64,000 bases of DNA from Brasilonema angustatum HA4187-MV1 (GCA_019359695.1 JAHHGV010000011.1:116742-180741), one strand, 5' to 3'; numbered from the stretch's first letter, positions 35,907-46,387 are shown. Translations and numbers: made by a program. Notes: generated from the letters alone by a model not told the origin.

Positions 35907-37202
35907 CTACGGTTCTTGTGCACTTGTTGTGCTCAAAGGTAATTCAATTCTGGCTCTAGCGCGGAGTGCGGGAGTCCAAAAAAGAGTTTGAAATGTAGCC
36001 TGTCGCTGTTTGGCAGGTTCTGGGGCAGAGTTCCAGAGGCTTTGGTAGTAGAAGAAAGCCACACCCAAACCACGTTCTTGGGCAGCCCGTACCTGGGAAG
36101 AAATTTGCTGCATTGATACTGAGCTCTTTTGGGATCCTGCCATAATACCAATTCCAGTTGGAATGATTTGCTGCACTTGTTGAATTTCTGGACGAGAAAT
36201 TGTTGCGGTAAAACTCGCAAGGTTGGGACGATAAACTTGCACAATCAGCTCATCGACTATATTTTGCTGCACCCAACTGAGCCAATCTTGTAGTTGAAAC
36301 TTGTAAGCAAAGTCGTAATAATTGGGGGAAACAGAGAAAATCACATTGGGTTTTCTTGCTTTGACAGCTTGATTGAGTTGTACCATAAACGCCGTGATTT
36401 TATCTGCTCGCCAGCGCATCCATGCCGCATCTTGGGCATTAGCTGGGGGATTGTTTTTAGTTTCCTGACTATACAATGCAACTGTGTATTTATCGTAGCC
36501 AAATTCGTACGGCAAACTCATATGATCGTCAAACTGAATGCCGTCAACATCATATTGAGTGACAATTTCCAGCACGAGATCGCTAATAAACTGTTGCACT
36601 TTTGGATGGAAGGGATTAAGCCATGCAACTTCACCAGCTGCACTAATCGAAGTTTCGCTACCATCCCGTTTTTGTGTGAGCCAATCCGGATGATTCAACG
36701 CCAGTTCTGACGTTGGGGGAGCCATGAAGCCAAACTCAAACCAAGGAATTGCGAGCAAGTTTTGGCGATGTGCTTGGGCAATCAGATCTGCAAGAATATC
36801 ATGTCCATCTGAGCCTCGTAACACAAAGGGCTGAATACCTGCACCTTTTGCGATCGCGCTGGGATACATCACATATCCAGAATTCCACACCACAGGATAA
36901 ATCGTGTTGAAGTTCAGCCGTCTCAATTGATTAACTGCATCCTGTACCTTGGCACGATTCCTGAGCGTGTCAAAATCGTTATTAGTCATCCAAACCCCAC
37001 GAATTTCCTGACGGGGTGGCTGCGGGATGCTTCCAGAGGGAGCTGCTTCTTGGGCGATCGCAGGGGTGAGGCTGTTTACTAGTAGTACCGTCACAAATGA
37101 TACCAAAAATAACAATGGGAAAAGACGCTTGAGCACTCGTCCTCTATGACGTTGCAATCTGTACATTCGCCACCAAGCTTGAGGAATCAAACGCAATTTC
37201 AT
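35907..37202 (-). CDS. Exported GHL10-type glycoside hydrolase
   Basis: From ATG 37202 the protein has 431 residues; an in-frame ATG at 37262 would add 20. A signal peptide/membrane helix (LFPLLFLVSFVTVLLVNSLTPAIAQ in part) precedes a TIM-barrel domain with the family opening REIRGVWMTNND (as QEIRGVWMTNND), LRRLNFNTIYPVVWNSGYV, WLNPFHPKVQQF, DVDGIQFDDHMSLP (acidic catalytic-type residues) and NVIFSVSPN. Family members hydrolyse bacterial glycans, possibly peptidoglycan or exopolysaccharide. It should act outside the inner membrane. Confidence 0.85.
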   Translation of the reverse strand: MKLRLIPQAWWRMYRLQRHRGRVLKRLFPLLFLVSFVTVLLVNSLTPAIAQEAAPSGSIPQPPRQEIRGVWMTNNDFDTLRNRAKVQDAVNQLRRLNFNTIYPVVWNSGYVMYPSAIAKGAGIQPFVLRGSDGHDILADLIAQAHRQNLLAIPWFEFGFMAPPTSELALNHPDWLTQKRDGSETSISAAGEVAWLNPFHPKVQQFISDLVLEIVTQYDVDGIQFDDHMSLPYEFGYDKYTVALYSQETKNNPPANAQDAAWMRWRADKITAFMVQLNQAVKARKPNVIFSVSPNYYDFAYKFQLQDWLSWVQQNIVDELIVQVYRPNLASFTATISRPEIQQVQQIIPTGIGIMAGSQKSSVSMQQISSQVRAAQERGLGVAFFYYQSLWNSAPEPAKQRQATFQTLFWTPALRARARIELPLSTTSAQEP

Positions 37203-37262
37203 ATGCTTGAATACATTAGCTACCTCACACCACTGGTAACTTTTGTGATACAATATACTCAT

Positions 37263-37737
37263 GATCCAGTCTACAAGTTTTTGTGCTTCTTAAAAAAATT
37301 CATGAATTGGTAGTCCCTCAGTAAAAGCTGCGCATGAAATAACTGCATCAGAAAAACCAAAGCAGATTTAGCACAGCAAGATAGTTGACGTAATTAGTAG
37401 GTCATAAGTGCCAACTGTTGCTTTTGTATAAATAGCGATTACTATTCGCTCAGCGCCGACCGTGCAATTGCATATAACTTCTTGGATTAAAAAAGTTATT
37501 TTTGCTACCGTAGAAACTCATTAATCATAACCGCACTTTTAGAAATGTAGGTTTTATATATAACTCTTTACTAGTGATAATTACTAATCGTTTTCTTTTA
37601 GTAGTTCGCCAAGAAAATGCTTGGGGGGTAAAGGGGGAAAAGGAGAAAAATTTTTTAATCCCTTTCCCTTTAACCTTTCTCCTTTCAAGGGTTCTCACAA
37701 GGGCATTTTTGACTTCCGCCTTGCGGTACTAGTACCG
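37263..37737. other. 475-base intergenic region with palindrome at its end
   Basis: No gene is seen. A perfect 16-base palindrome GCGGTACTAGTACCGC (37723-37738) touches the stop codon of the minus-strand kinase gene. Further left, GGAGAAA...TTTCTCC arms (about 37640-37685) surround a T-rich loop. Either could end the kinase transcript. The left end should hold the GHL10 promoter. Confidence 0.45.
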
Positions 37738-38418
37738 CTAAAAGCGTCTGCTTTTGAGTTGCTTTAGGCGTGAAACTAAGCGGATCAAGAAGCGATAACT
37801 CCTGCGAACAACATCCAAGACAAAGTAGGGTATCCGTATCCGAAGTGGGGAGAGGAAGGGGCGGTACAGCCAGTAGTATCCCTTTTTCAGGTCATCCCAC
37901 TTTGAGCAAGCCTCCTCATGCAGAAAGTCCGAGATGTCCACGACTAGTCCCCTACCTTTGTACATCATCACATTGCGTCCGTGGACATCATGGGGGTGGA
38001 GACCGCGCTTACGGGCATAATCTAGGGCTTGGTCAATTTCCTGTATCACCTGCTTCGGTATCCGTAGACCACGCTGCATACAGTCGTAGAGAGTCACTCC
38101 ATGCAACCGCTTTAAGATTAAAAAGCCATCATTGGCATACAGACATTCAGAGAAAGCAGGATGGGAACCCAGGCGGCGGTAGACCTCTACCTCCTCAGAA
38201 AAACCGGGGCGTCCGGGTGCATAAATTTTTACCACGAACTCAGGGTAGTCTGGGTGAGAAACCACTGCGGCGTAGTTCCCCGCCCCAAGAAGTTGCCAGG
38301 GTTTGGGCATATGGCGGACTTTGACTGGGTCGTGGGGGTCTACGCTTTCAATTTGGAACCGAGGAAGTAGGTCTTGGTGGACACTCTCGATTAGCCGATT
38401 CATGTGTGATCCATCCAT
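37738..38418 (-). CDS. Small atypical protein kinase-fold protein
   Basis: The 226-residue protein shows a compact kinase fold: LLGAGNYAAVV (Gly-loop), FVVKIY (ATP-binding Lys), a Glu helix in SEEVEVYRRL, catalytic loop HPHDVHGRNVMM (Asp and Asn in place) and VVDISDF where DFG normally stands. The C-lobe is short and ends in basic, hydrophobic helices that may touch the membrane. The HxxDxHxxN loop resembles RIO- or aminoglycoside-type kinases more than HRDLKxxN Ser/Thr kinases. The substrate is unknown. The coding DNA seems richer in G+C than its neighbours, hinting at transfer. Confidence 0.7.
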   Translation of the reverse strand: MDGSHMNRLIESVHQDLLPRFQIESVDPHDPVKVRHMPKPWQLLGAGNYAAVVSHPDYPEFVVKIYAPGRPGFSEEVEVYRRLGSHPAFSECLYANDGFLILKRLHGVTLYDCMQRGLRIPKQVIQEIDQALDYARKRGLHPHDVHGRNVMMYKGRGLVVDISDFLHEEACSKWDDLKKGYYWLYRPFLSPLRIRIPYFVLDVVRRSYRFLIRLVSRLKQLKSRRF

Positions 38419-38507
38419 ACTGGGTTCCAGTTACTACAAATAAGAATGGAATTTTTCCATATAGTAGCGTTTTTCTGACCTTGATTTTTCCCAATGTTGT
38501 AATTTGA

Positions 38508-38951
38508 TTACTGTGCTGATTGTTCAGCGTTGAACTGCTTGCTCAAGACCTGTTCCAAATGTTCTAATAAAGTATCTACGTCTTTACCAACTCCTTCATA
38601 ACAAGCTGGTGGTGCAAGTTCTGGTTCAAAATAAATTAACTTGACTTGGTCTTTGGCAATTGCGATCATGACAACTTCTACTTCTGGTTTATAGTGCTTC
38701 ACAATCCCTAAAATTTCCTGAAGTCTGTTCTCAACTGTGCTATTGAGTTGTTCTATAGCTTCTTTCGGACAATAAACAAAGTGTGGTGTTGGTTGCAAAT
38801 CAATACCAATCGTACCCTTACCGTCACCATTTTCTAACCACAAACCCCAAGACAGCGCTGCTAATTCCTGTTGATTTTCTTTGACGAATCTATTTAACTG
38901 GCGACGCCACTCGTCGTTTGGTGATTGAGATTGGGTGGAAGCAAACATCAT
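38508..38951 (-). CDS. Conserved-looking small protein of unknown function
   Basis: The 147-residue protein has no signal peptide or membrane segment. It alternates strands and helices (LSWGLWLENGDGKGTIGIDL, TPHFVYCPKEAIEQLN, VEVVMIAIAKDQVKLIYFEP), suggesting a compact alpha/beta domain. I do not recognise the family. It lies 42 nt downstream of the ABC exporter gene on the same strand, so it may share its transcript. Confidence 0.7.
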   Translation of the reverse strand: MMFASTQSQSPNDEWRRQLNRFVKENQQELAALSWGLWLENGDGKGTIGIDLQPTPHFVYCPKEAIEQLNSTVENRLQEILGIVKHYKPEVEVVMIAIAKDQVKLIYFEPELAPPACYEGVGKDVDTLLEHLEQVLSKQFNAEQSAQ

Positions 38952-38993
38952 AGTAATTTTATATTTTGGATATATTTTGGATTTTTGAAAAGT

Positions 38994-40829
38994 TTACCTC
39001 AAACCTGACTGCACGCGCCACAGACTCGCATAAACTCCGTTTTTGTCCAGTAGTTCTTGATGAGTTCCGGATTCCACAAATTGTCCGTATTCCATGACAT
39101 AGATGCGTGAAGCATTGCGGATGGTGGAAAGACGGTGTGCGATCGCAATTGTTGTTCGATTGACAGTAATATGTTCTAGCGATCGCTGAATTGCTGCCTC
39201 TGTCTCATTATCCACTGCTGATGTCGCTTCATCTAAAATTAAAATCGGTGGATTCTTTAAGATGGCGCGGGCAATAGCAATTCGCTGTCGTTGTCCACCA
39301 GATAACTTTTGTCCTCGTTCGCCGACAATCGTCTCATATCCTTGAGGCAATTGCATAACAAATTCGTGTGCTTCAGCGATTTTAGCGGCTGTCATGATTT
39401 GATCATCTGATGCTTCAAAACTGCCATAGGCAATATTTTCTGCTACAGTACCATGAAATAAGAAAACATCCTGACTGACCAAACCAATGCAACGGCGTAA
39501 ATCCTGTAGATTCAACTGTTGTATATCAATCCCATCAAGAGTCATTGTTCCTGATTGCACTTCATACAATCGCAATAGAAGTTTTACCAAAGTGCTTTTA
39601 CCAGAACCAGTAGAACCAACAATAGCGATTGTTTTGCCCGCTGGAACCTGCAAAGATAGATTTGTCACAACTGGTAACCTATCTTTATAAGCAAAAGTGA
39701 CATTTTTGAACTCCACTTCACCGCGTACTGTATCAGTCGGTAAATGTATTTCTCCCGTATGAATAGCCAAAGGAGTATCCAACAAATTCATCACTCGATT
39801 TGTGGAAGCCATTGCTCTTTGATATTGGTCAAAAGTATCACCTAATCTTGTTAAAGGCCAGAGTAACCGCTGGACGAGAAATAATAGTACACTGTATGTA
39901 CCGACAGATATTTTGCCATTCGCTGCTGCAATTCCGCCAAACAGCAATAATGCTGTAAAACTCACCAAAATCAACATCCGGATTAAGGGAACAAATCCAG
40001 ATGAAAGTTTAATTGCTTTAGCGTTACTGCGGCGATATGCCTCACTTTCTTTTGTTAAACGTGAAATTTCGTAATCTTCGGAGGTAAAACTTTTAATAGT
40101 AGTAATACCGCTCAAATTATTCACAAGACGCGAGTTGAGAAGACTAACCTTTTCTCTGACATCAGCATAGCGAGGTGCGAGTAATTTTTGAAAAGCAAAC
40201 GAACCCCAAAGAATAAATGGTATCGGCAATATTGCCATCCAGGCAACACTAGGAGCCAAAATAAAGAAAGCACCACCTATAATGACAACTGTTGTGACAA
40301 CTTGGAGAATATCATTTGCCCCAACATTTAAAAAACGTTCCAATTGGTTGATATCATCACTGAGAATAGACATCAAACCACCTGTACTGCGTTCTTCAAA
40401 ATATGCGAGTTCTAACTCTTGTAAATGTTCATAAGCATCCAGACGCAAATCATGCTGAATGTCCTGTGCCAAATTACGCCAAAGCCTTTCGTAAGCGTAT
40501 TCAAAAACCGATTCTAGTATCCAGATGATCACAGTCAGGAACGAAATAATAAAAAATTGCCCAAAAACATCTTTCACTCCCCATTGAGCGATGATAGAAT
40601 CTTGCCGCTTTACTACCACATCCACTGCGACGCCAATTAATGCAGGTGGTGCCAAATCAAAAAGTTTATTCAAGATAGAACAAGTCGTTGCCAGCCAAAT
40701 TCGTTTACGATACTGGTGTCCGTAATTTAACAGGCGCATGAAGGGGTGACTTGGGGACGATATCTGACGATCACCTACTGCGTGTGCTTGTCTTTTCGAT
40801 GCCCGATGAGATTTGAATACCTTAGCCAC
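38994..40829 (-). CDS. MsbA-type ABC exporter (fused permease-ATPase half transporter)
   Basis: The 611-residue protein has six membrane helices (about 40-330) and then one ATPase domain: Walker [10 protein letters not shown] (near 406), Q-loop LVSQDVFLF, signature [15 protein letters not shown] (near 510), Walker [10 protein letters not shown] (near 530) and the switch His in IAHRLST. It should work as a homodimer exporting a lipid, peptide or drug-like compound. The N-terminal 30 residues are basic and Ser-rich. No substrate-linked genes are nearby. It is preceded by a divergent prohibitin gene. Confidence 0.93.
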   Translation of the reverse strand: MAKVFKSHRASKRQAHAVGDRQISSPSHPFMRLLNYGHQYRKRIWLATTCSILNKLFDLAPPALIGVAVDVVVKRQDSIIAQWGVKDVFGQFFIISFLTVIIWILESVFEYAYERLWRNLAQDIQHDLRLDAYEHLQELELAYFEERSTGGLMSILSDDINQLERFLNVGANDILQVVTTVVIIGGAFFILAPSVAWMAILPIPFILWGSFAFQKLLAPRYADVREKVSLLNSRLVNNLSGITTIKSFTSEDYEISRLTKESEAYRRSNAKAIKLSSGFVPLIRMLILVSFTALLLFGGIAAANGKISVGTYSVLLFLVQRLLWPLTRLGDTFDQYQRAMASTNRVMNLLDTPLAIHTGEIHLPTDTVRGEVEFKNVTFAYKDRLPVVTNLSLQVPAGKTIAIVGSTGSGKSTLVKLLLRLYEVQSGTMTLDGIDIQQLNLQDLRRCIGLVSQDVFLFHGTVAENIAYGSFEASDDQIMTAAKIAEAHEFVMQLPQGYETIVGERGQKLSGGQRQRIAIARAILKNPPILILDEATSAVDNETEAAIQRSLEHITVNRTTIAIAHRLSTIRNASRIYVMEYGQFVESGTHQELLDKNGVYASLWRVQSGLR

Positions 40830-40952
40830 AGTTGTTTGTAGATGCGTGAATCTAAAATGTTACCACAATTAACTACCAAGTGTGTCACAAAGATGGGCAG
40901 TGAGGTATCACCATTAACAAGAGTTGTCTGAAAATGCAAAGGAGATAACGAG

Positions 40953-41795
40953 TTGAAAAATCAGTCATTGGGGAATTGGCAAACTTTAGTCGCAGGAATT
41001 GTGGCAGCAATACTTGTCATTTTTAGCTTTAATTCCTTTATTATTATAAATCCAGGCCAAGCAGGAGTACTTAGTATTTTGGGTAAAGCCACAGATGGAG
41101 CATTAATCGAGGGTATTCACGTTATACCGCCCTTCATCTCCAGAGTAGATGTGTATGATTTGACTGTGCAAAAGTTTGAGGTTCCAGCAGAAAGTTCAAC
41201 AAAGGATTTGCAAACCCTATCTGCCAGATTTGCTATTAACTTTCGTATTGATCCCACACAAGTCGTTAATATCAGAAGGACACAAGGAAGTCTAGAAAAT
41301 ATTGTCAACAAAATTATTGCACCTCAAACTCAAGAATCATTTAAAATTGCAGCTGCTAAAAGAACAGTTGAGGAGGCGATTACAAAAAGAAATGAGTTGA
41401 AAGAAGACTTTGATGCAGCATTGGGGCAACGCTTAGATAAATATGGAATAATCGTGTTAGATACCAGTGTGGTTGATTTAACATTTTCTCCAGAATTCGC
41501 TAGGGCAGTTGAAGAAAAACAAATCGCAGAGCAAAGAGCACAAAGAGCTGTATATATAGCCCGAGAAGCTGAACAAGAGGCTCAAGCAGAGATCAACCGT
41601 GCCAAGGGAAAAGCGGAAGCTCAAAGACTTTTAGCTGAAACTTTAAAAGCTCAAGGTGGACAGTTGGTTCTGCAAAAAGAAGCGATCGAAGCTTGGAAGA
41701 GTGGAGGTGCTCAGATGCCAAAAGTCCTCGTTATGAGTGGTGATACAAAAAGTAGTGTACCATTTCTCTTTAATTTCGCTAATATGCAAGATTAA
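40953..41795 (+). CDS. Prohibitin-family (SPFH/band 7) membrane protein
   Basis: The start is a TTG at 40953 with AAAGGAG ahead. The 280-residue protein has an N-terminal membrane anchor (VAGIVAAILVIFSFNSFIII), the SPFH domain (PGQAGVLSILGKA, GIHVIPPFISRVDVYDLTVQ, LSARFAINFRID) and a long Ala/Glu-rich coiled coil (EEKQIAEQRAQRAVYIAREA). Prohibitins form large ring-like membrane assemblies that organise membranes and associate with FtsH proteases. A CACCCTG...CAGGGTG hairpin lies 11 nt after the stop (41806-41822) but has no T-run. Confidence 0.92.
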   Translation: MKNQSLGNWQTLVAGIVAAILVIFSFNSFIIINPGQAGVLSILGKATDGALIEGIHVIPPFISRVDVYDLTVQKFEVPAESSTKDLQTLSARFAINFRIDPTQVVNIRRTQGSLENIVNKIIAPQTQESFKIAAAKRTVEEAITKRNELKEDFDAALGQRLDKYGIIVLDTSVVDLTFSPEFARAVEEKQIAEQRAQRAVYIAREAEQEAQAEINRAKGKAEAQRLLAETLKAQGGQLVLQKEAIEAWKSGGAQMPKVLVMSGDTKSSVPFLFNFANMQD

Positions 41796-41874
41796 TCACA
41801 ATTTTCACCCTGAATCAGGGTGTGTACCCTACTTAAGAAGCAGATAGAGAACATCAAGGAATAATAAAAAAATT

Positions 41875-42291
41875 ATGTCAAGCAATAATCAGAGTAATCT
41901 CACTATTCAAGACGCCAAAAAGATTCTCAATAAATTTAACTGTATAGACATTCCTCCCAACCTCAAGCCATCAGAAAAGACCTTAACTCGTCAAGCTTTA
42001 GTTTTGCTAGCTAACATTTCTGATTACCAAATATTAGGTATTTGTGCTGATACACCAGAAGAAGGAATACTAGCGATGAAAACATATTCTTATGCTTTTG
42101 GTTATGAACCACCAAGCAATTTACCTGAGATTGAAGGTCCTGTTTACATAAAATTAAACGGCAAAAATGGTATATGCCATCTGGATTCTTACTCAGGACA
42201 TCATCGGGGCGTACTAGTTTCTTGCCAGTCTTACTCTCAAAGTGGAATTAACGAAATGTACGGGCATTTACCCCTTGATTTATTTGTTTAA
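41875..42291 (+). CDS. DUF1824-family protein
   Basis: The 138-residue protein matches the cyanobacterial DUF1824 pattern: LTIQDAKKILNKFNCID, LTRQALVLLANISDYQILGICADTPEEG (in part), GPVYIKLNGKNGICHLDSY and GVLVSCQS. No catalytic site is evident and no function is established that I know of. It follows the prohibitin gene by 79 nt on the same strand, and its own promoter is possible. Confidence 0.85.
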   Translation: MSSNNQSNLTIQDAKKILNKFNCIDIPPNLKPSEKTLTRQALVLLANISDYQILGICADTPEEGILAMKTYSYAFGYEPPSNLPEIEGPVYIKLNGKNGICHLDSYSGHHRGVLVSCQSYSQSGINEMYGHLPLDLFV

Positions 42292-42356
42292 TAGTAGGGT
42301 AGGCATTGTTCACCTTTGCCCATAGCGCACTCTAAAATTGTAACTCCAGATACACG

Positions 42357-42409
42357 CAGACGGACGCTGATAAAATAGATAATTATCTGCGTTTATCAGT
42401 GTCTGTCTG
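42357..42409. repeat. Palindromic intergenic repeat between DUF1824 and ABC-F genes
   Basis: The arms 42357-42372 and 42394-42409 are complementary over 16 positions with two G-T type mismatches, which still pair in RNA. The loop is AT-rich. It could be a dispersed repeat or an RNA hairpin that separates the two transcripts; no T-run follows. Confidence 0.55.
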
Positions 42410-42436
42410 TAGTTCAAATCTAAAACTTAAATCGAT

Positions 42437-44365
42437 ATGAGTCTTATCACCCTACAATCTGTTAAAAAAGATTTTGGTATCAAGGAAATATTAAAAGATG
42501 CTAGCTTTAGCTTGGATGCTACTGATAAGGTTGGCTTAATTGGTACTAACGGTTCTGGAAAATCAACTTTATTAAAAATGATTGCCGGATTAGAACCGAT
42601 TGACAGTGGTCAAGTTTTAGCAAATTCAGGAGCTAAAATTGTATACTTGCCTCAGCAGCCAGATTTAGATGAAAATCGCACAGTCTTAGAGCAAGTTTTT
42701 GCGGACAGTGGCGAACAAATGGAATTGGTGCGTGAGTATGAGGAAATTTCTGATAAATTAGCTCATACACCAGAAGATAAACAACTGATGGCGCGTTTTT
42801 CTTCTGTAATGCAGCGCATGGACTCAGTTGGTGCATGGGAATTGGAAACGAATGCTAAAATCATTCTTTCAAAGTTAGGAATTACAGATTTTCATGCTGT
42901 TGTTGGGACTTTATCTGGTGGTTATCGCAAGCGGATTGCTTTAGCTACAGCACTGCTGTCAGAACCAGAGTTGTTGTTGATGGATGAACCGACAAACCAT
43001 CTCGATGCTAATTCTGTTGAGTGGTTACAAAGTTATTTGAATCGCTATCGTGGCGCACTCTTTCTTATTACTCACGATCGCTACTTTTTGGATAAGGTAA
43101 CTAATCGTATCATTGAAATTGATCGAGGGGATATTTACACATATGCGGGTAACTATTCATACTACTTAGAAAAGAAAGCACTAGCAGAAGAATCTGCTAT
43201 TAGTAGTCAACGCAAACATCAAGGTGTTTTGCGGCGTGAGTTAGAATGGCTAAAACGAGGACCAAAAGCTCGTAGTACGAAACAAAAAGCGAGAATTGAG
43301 CGTATTCATGGTATGCAAGAAACTGAGTTTAAACAAGCTCAGGGTAAAGTGGATATTTCTACGCCTAGTCGTCGCATTGGCAAAAAAGTTATTGAACTCA
43401 ATAGTACATCTAAAGCTTATAACGGACGTACTTTAATTAAGAATTTTACCTATGAGTTTAGTCCAGAAGACCGTATTGGTATTATCGGTTCTAATGGCGC
43501 TGGTAAGTCTACGTTACTAGATATGATCACAGAACGTGTTCATCCAGATTCAGGAAGTGTAGAAATTGGTGGTACAATTCACATTGGTTATTTTAACCAG
43601 CATTCAGAAGAATTACAATCAGCATTGAACGAAAATCAACGAGTGATTGACTATATAAAAGAAGAAGGAGAATTTGTCCAAATTGCTGATGGAACAAGAA
43701 TTACTGCTTCCCAAATGTTAGAGCGTTTTCTGTTTCCTGGTAATCAACAGTATGCCCCAATTCATAAACTATCTGGTGGTGAAAAACGGCGGTTATTTCT
43801 GTTGCGCGTTCTGATGAGTGCGCCAAATGTTTTAATTTTAGATGAACCCACGAATGATTTGGATGTACAGACATTGGCGGTGCTTGAAGAATATTTAGAA
43901 GAATTTTCCGGTTGTGTCATAGTTGTTTCTCACGATCGCTATTTTCTAGACCGCACCGTAGATACAATTTTTACCTTTGAAGAAGGTGGAAATATTCGAC
44001 AATATCCAGGGAATTATTCAGTTTATCTGGATTATAAGCAAGCAGAAGAAGCACAACAGCAACAAATAAATAGCACTAAAGAAAAGCCAAAAAATCCAGA
44101 TACGTTACACACAACATCTCCCAAAGAATCCGAAACGAAAAAACGGCGTAGCTTATCCACGTGGCAAAAACGAGAATTTGAGCAGTTGGAAGGTAAAATT
44201 GCCAAGATGGAAGTCGAAAAAGCAGAAGCAGAGAAAGCAATGGCGAATGTTTCTCCTGGTAACTACTCTCAAGTGCAAAAACTTTACGAACAGGTGGAAA
44301 CACTTAAGGAAGAGATTGATCAAGCGACTGAACGTTGGATGGAATTAGCTGAGATTGAGTCTTAA
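42437..44365 (+). CDS. ABC-F family ATPase, Uup type
   Basis: The 642-residue protein has two ABC ATPase domains and no membrane segment. Domain 1 has GTNGSGKST (about 36-44), LSGGYRKRIALA and LLLMDEPTNHLD. A charged linker (RRELEWLKRGPKARSTKQKA in part) follows. Domain 2 has GSNGAGKST, LSGGEKRRLFLLR and VLILDEPTNDLD. The C-terminal coiled coil (about 560-640) is typical of Uup and binds branched DNA or the ribosome in relatives. ABC-F proteins act on ribosomes to relieve stalled translation. It is followed 27 nt later by the TenA-like gene. Confidence 0.9.
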   Translation: MSLITLQSVKKDFGIKEILKDASFSLDATDKVGLIGTNGSGKSTLLKMIAGLEPIDSGQVLANSGAKIVYLPQQPDLDENRTVLEQVFADSGEQMELVREYEEISDKLAHTPEDKQLMARFSSVMQRMDSVGAWELETNAKIILSKLGITDFHAVVGTLSGGYRKRIALATALLSEPELLLMDEPTNHLDANSVEWLQSYLNRYRGALFLITHDRYFLDKVTNRIIEIDRGDIYTYAGNYSYYLEKKALAEESAISSQRKHQGVLRRELEWLKRGPKARSTKQKARIERIHGMQETEFKQAQGKVDISTPSRRIGKKVIELNSTSKAYNGRTLIKNFTYEFSPEDRIGIIGSNGAGKSTLLDMITERVHPDSGSVEIGGTIHIGYFNQHSEELQSALNENQRVIDYIKEEGEFVQIADGTRITASQMLERFLFPGNQQYAPIHKLSGGEKRRLFLLRVLMSAPNVLILDEPTNDLDVQTLAVLEEYLEEFSGCVIVVSHDRYFLDRTVDTIFTFEEGGNIRQYPGNYSVYLDYKQAEEAQQQQINSTKEKPKNPDTLHTTSPKESETKKRRSLSTWQKREFEQLEGKIAKMEVEKAEAEKAMANVSPGNYSQVQKLYEQVETLKEEIDQATERWMELAEIES

Positions 44366-44391
44366 TTGTATATTTTAGAAACAGACTAACA

Positions 44392-45018
44392 ATGAACCTG
44401 ACCTGTAAAGAACTTCTGCAAAACCATACTCAAGCTTGGCATGAAGCAACTGTACATCCTTTTCTTGAGCAGTGTAAATTAGGAACAATTCACCCCCAGC
44501 AATTTAACACATGGCTTGTACAAGATTATCTGTTCGTTGTCGATTTCACACGGATGGTGGGACGAGTGTTGGCGATCGCACCCCCAGATCATTTTGATGT
44601 TATACTAGCAGGACTCGCAGCACTCAAAGATGAACTCAATTGGTTCAAAGAAAAAGCAGCCCAACGAGAACTTAATCTTGATGTGGAAAAACAACCAAGC
44701 TGCATACAATATTGTGAATATATGCACACCCTTGCTACAATGCCTTATCCAGTACAAGCAACTGCATTTTGGGCAATTGAATTAGCATACAATCAAGGTT
44801 GGCAATTGCCTGGAGTCATGCCTGAACCATATACAGAGTTTGCAGACAGATGGGGAAATGCAGGTTTTACTGAATATGTAAAACTTCTAGAACATCAAGC
44901 TGATGAGGTGTTGCAAACAGCTTCAGAAAATATTCACCAGCAAGCACAAGAAGCTTTTTTAAGGGTAGCAACATTCGAGAAAGATTTTTGGCAGATGGCT
45001 TTCAATGCAGCACAGTAG
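44392..45018 (+). CDS. TenA-family (TenA_E type) protein
   Basis: The 208-residue all-helical protein matches TenA/thiaminase II: HPFLEQCKLGTIHPQQFNTWLVQDYLFV in the first helices, LAGLAALKDELNWF, and TFEKDFWQMAF with a C-terminal Glu (E196). The cysteine nucleophile of classical TenA_C is missing (AIELAYNQGW at that region), so it belongs to the Glu-using TenA_E branch. Those are linked to salvage of thiamin pyrimidine breakdown products or to unknown hydrolysis. No thiamin genes or TPP riboswitch are nearby. Confidence 0.82.
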   Translation: MNLTCKELLQNHTQAWHEATVHPFLEQCKLGTIHPQQFNTWLVQDYLFVVDFTRMVGRVLAIAPPDHFDVILAGLAALKDELNWFKEKAAQRELNLDVEKQPSCIQYCEYMHTLATMPYPVQATAFWAIELAYNQGWQLPGVMPEPYTEFADRWGNAGFTEYVKLLEHQADEVLQTASENIHQQAQEAFLRVATFEKDFWQMAFNAAQ

Positions 45019-45042
45019 AGAGAAAGCTGCATTTGTTCTTTT

Positions 45043-45606
45043 CTACGGCTCATACCTAACAATCCCCTGTCGCGATAATATAGAATCTGCGCAATCAACA
45101 TTACCTGTCCAGTTTTTACAAGGTTCTCTCACTTCTGTAAGACCTTCAACAATGCGAACATGAAAACCATCTTCTGTTGGATAAACTTTATATAAAAGCG
45201 GTTTTTCGTGACGCTTAGCAATGAGTGCAGCTGCCAGGGCTGGTGTTGTACAAATCATTGCTTTTTTATTTAGAGGTATATAATAATCTATAAAAAAATC
45301 ACGATCATTAGAATCATTAGTCCATCCTCTACCTACTTCAGTTGTTGCCCAAAATAAACATCTAGGATCAGGTTTAACATCAGAACCTAAGCGCCTTTGT
45401 ACATCAACTTTAGCAATAGTATAAGGAATTTCGACCTGTGCTTCCTTTTGAATTTCTAATCTTTTAAGTACAAAATCAATTTCGACAAATTTTACTCTCA
45501 CAATTTTAGCGAAAAAGCTGAGCCAAAATAGTGAAATTATCCCAAACAAGATTACTATTATTAGTACACGACCTTTCATTTTATACGGTCTGATTATTCC
45601 TTTCAT
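45043..45606 (-). CDS. Membrane-anchored protein of unknown function
   Basis: The 187-residue protein has a basic start and one membrane helix (VLIIVILFGIISLFWLSFFA, residues about 14-33). A beta-rich domain outside the membrane follows, with several cysteines (RCLFWATT, MICTTPA, REPCKNW, VDCADS) that could form disulfides. I do not recognise the family. It converges on the TenA-like gene with a 24-nt gap. Confidence 0.6.
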   Translation of the reverse strand: MKGIIRPYKMKGRVLIIVILFGIISLFWLSFFAKIVRVKFVEIDFVLKRLEIQKEAQVEIPYTIAKVDVQRRLGSDVKPDPRCLFWATTEVGRGWTNDSNDRDFFIDYYIPLNKKAMICTTPALAAALIAKRHEKPLLYKVYPTEDGFHVRIVEGLTEVREPCKNWTGNVDCADSILSRQGIVRYEP

Positions 45607-45804
45607 AGTGACTGTAATAACAAACTCTGTAATTACCTAACTTTACGAATAATACTGATTCTTACCCGGATGATTTTTTACACAGGTATCTGCTAAAATG
45701 TCAGATATATAACTAACTCACTACTGATGATAGCAAAGCTTTTAAGTAGCTGCACAAAAGAACTACCCAAAAAAGATTTGAAAAATCGATAATCTTACGA
45801 CAAT

Positions 45805-46311
45805 TTGATGATTATGCTCGATATTCCTACTCAAAACTTGCGTCGTTGCGCTATTCAGTTTTTAGAACAAAATCCCCAACAGCGTCTAGAAATTCTCAAG
45901 CAACTTGGAATAGCCCGCTATGATTTCTTAACCAAGATGTGCCTTAGTGAAGCTAATATAGGCTGTGTCATGAGGTTTTTCCAAAATCCTAGTCAGCTAA
46001 AATTCCCTAATTTAACGGGAGCAGACTTATCTTACTTGATTTTAGATGAAGTCAACTTCATCCGTGGTAATTTATTAGGTGCAAACCTACAAGGAAGCAG
46101 TTTAGTGAATGCAGACCTTATATTTGCCAATTTTACTAACGCAGATTTGATAAATGCAAATTTGAATGGTGCTACTCTTAATGAGACTATATGGTTAAAT
46201 GCTCGTGTAGAGGAGTGTGAGTTTGGAGAAGGGATTGGATTGACAAAGCTTCAGCGCCAAGATTTACGACTTCGCGGTGCCAGATTTAAATATTTGGAAG
46301 AAGATGATTGA
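45805..46311 (+). CDS. Pentapeptide-repeat protein
   Basis: The 168-residue protein has a helical N-terminal 60 residues ([23 protein letters not shown] in part), then about eight A(D/N)LXX pentapeptides ([44 protein letters not shown]) forming a right-handed beta helix. Such proteins act by protein-protein contact; no enzyme site is present. The true start is uncertain among three in-frame ATGs (45805, 45808, 45814) with no clear ribosome site. Confidence 0.8.
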   Translation: MMIMLDIPTQNLRRCAIQFLEQNPQQRLEILKQLGIARYDFLTKMCLSEANIGCVMRFFQNPSQLKFPNLTGADLSYLILDEVNFIRGNLLGANLQGSSLVNADLIFANFTNADLINANLNGATLNETIWLNARVEECEFGEGIGLTKLQRQDLRLRGARFKYLEEDD

Positions 46312-46387
46312 AATAACGAAGCGCAAAGGTATAAAAGAAGTAGAAAAAAAATTATTTTTGTAACTTGTAACTAAATAGGAAAAATTA

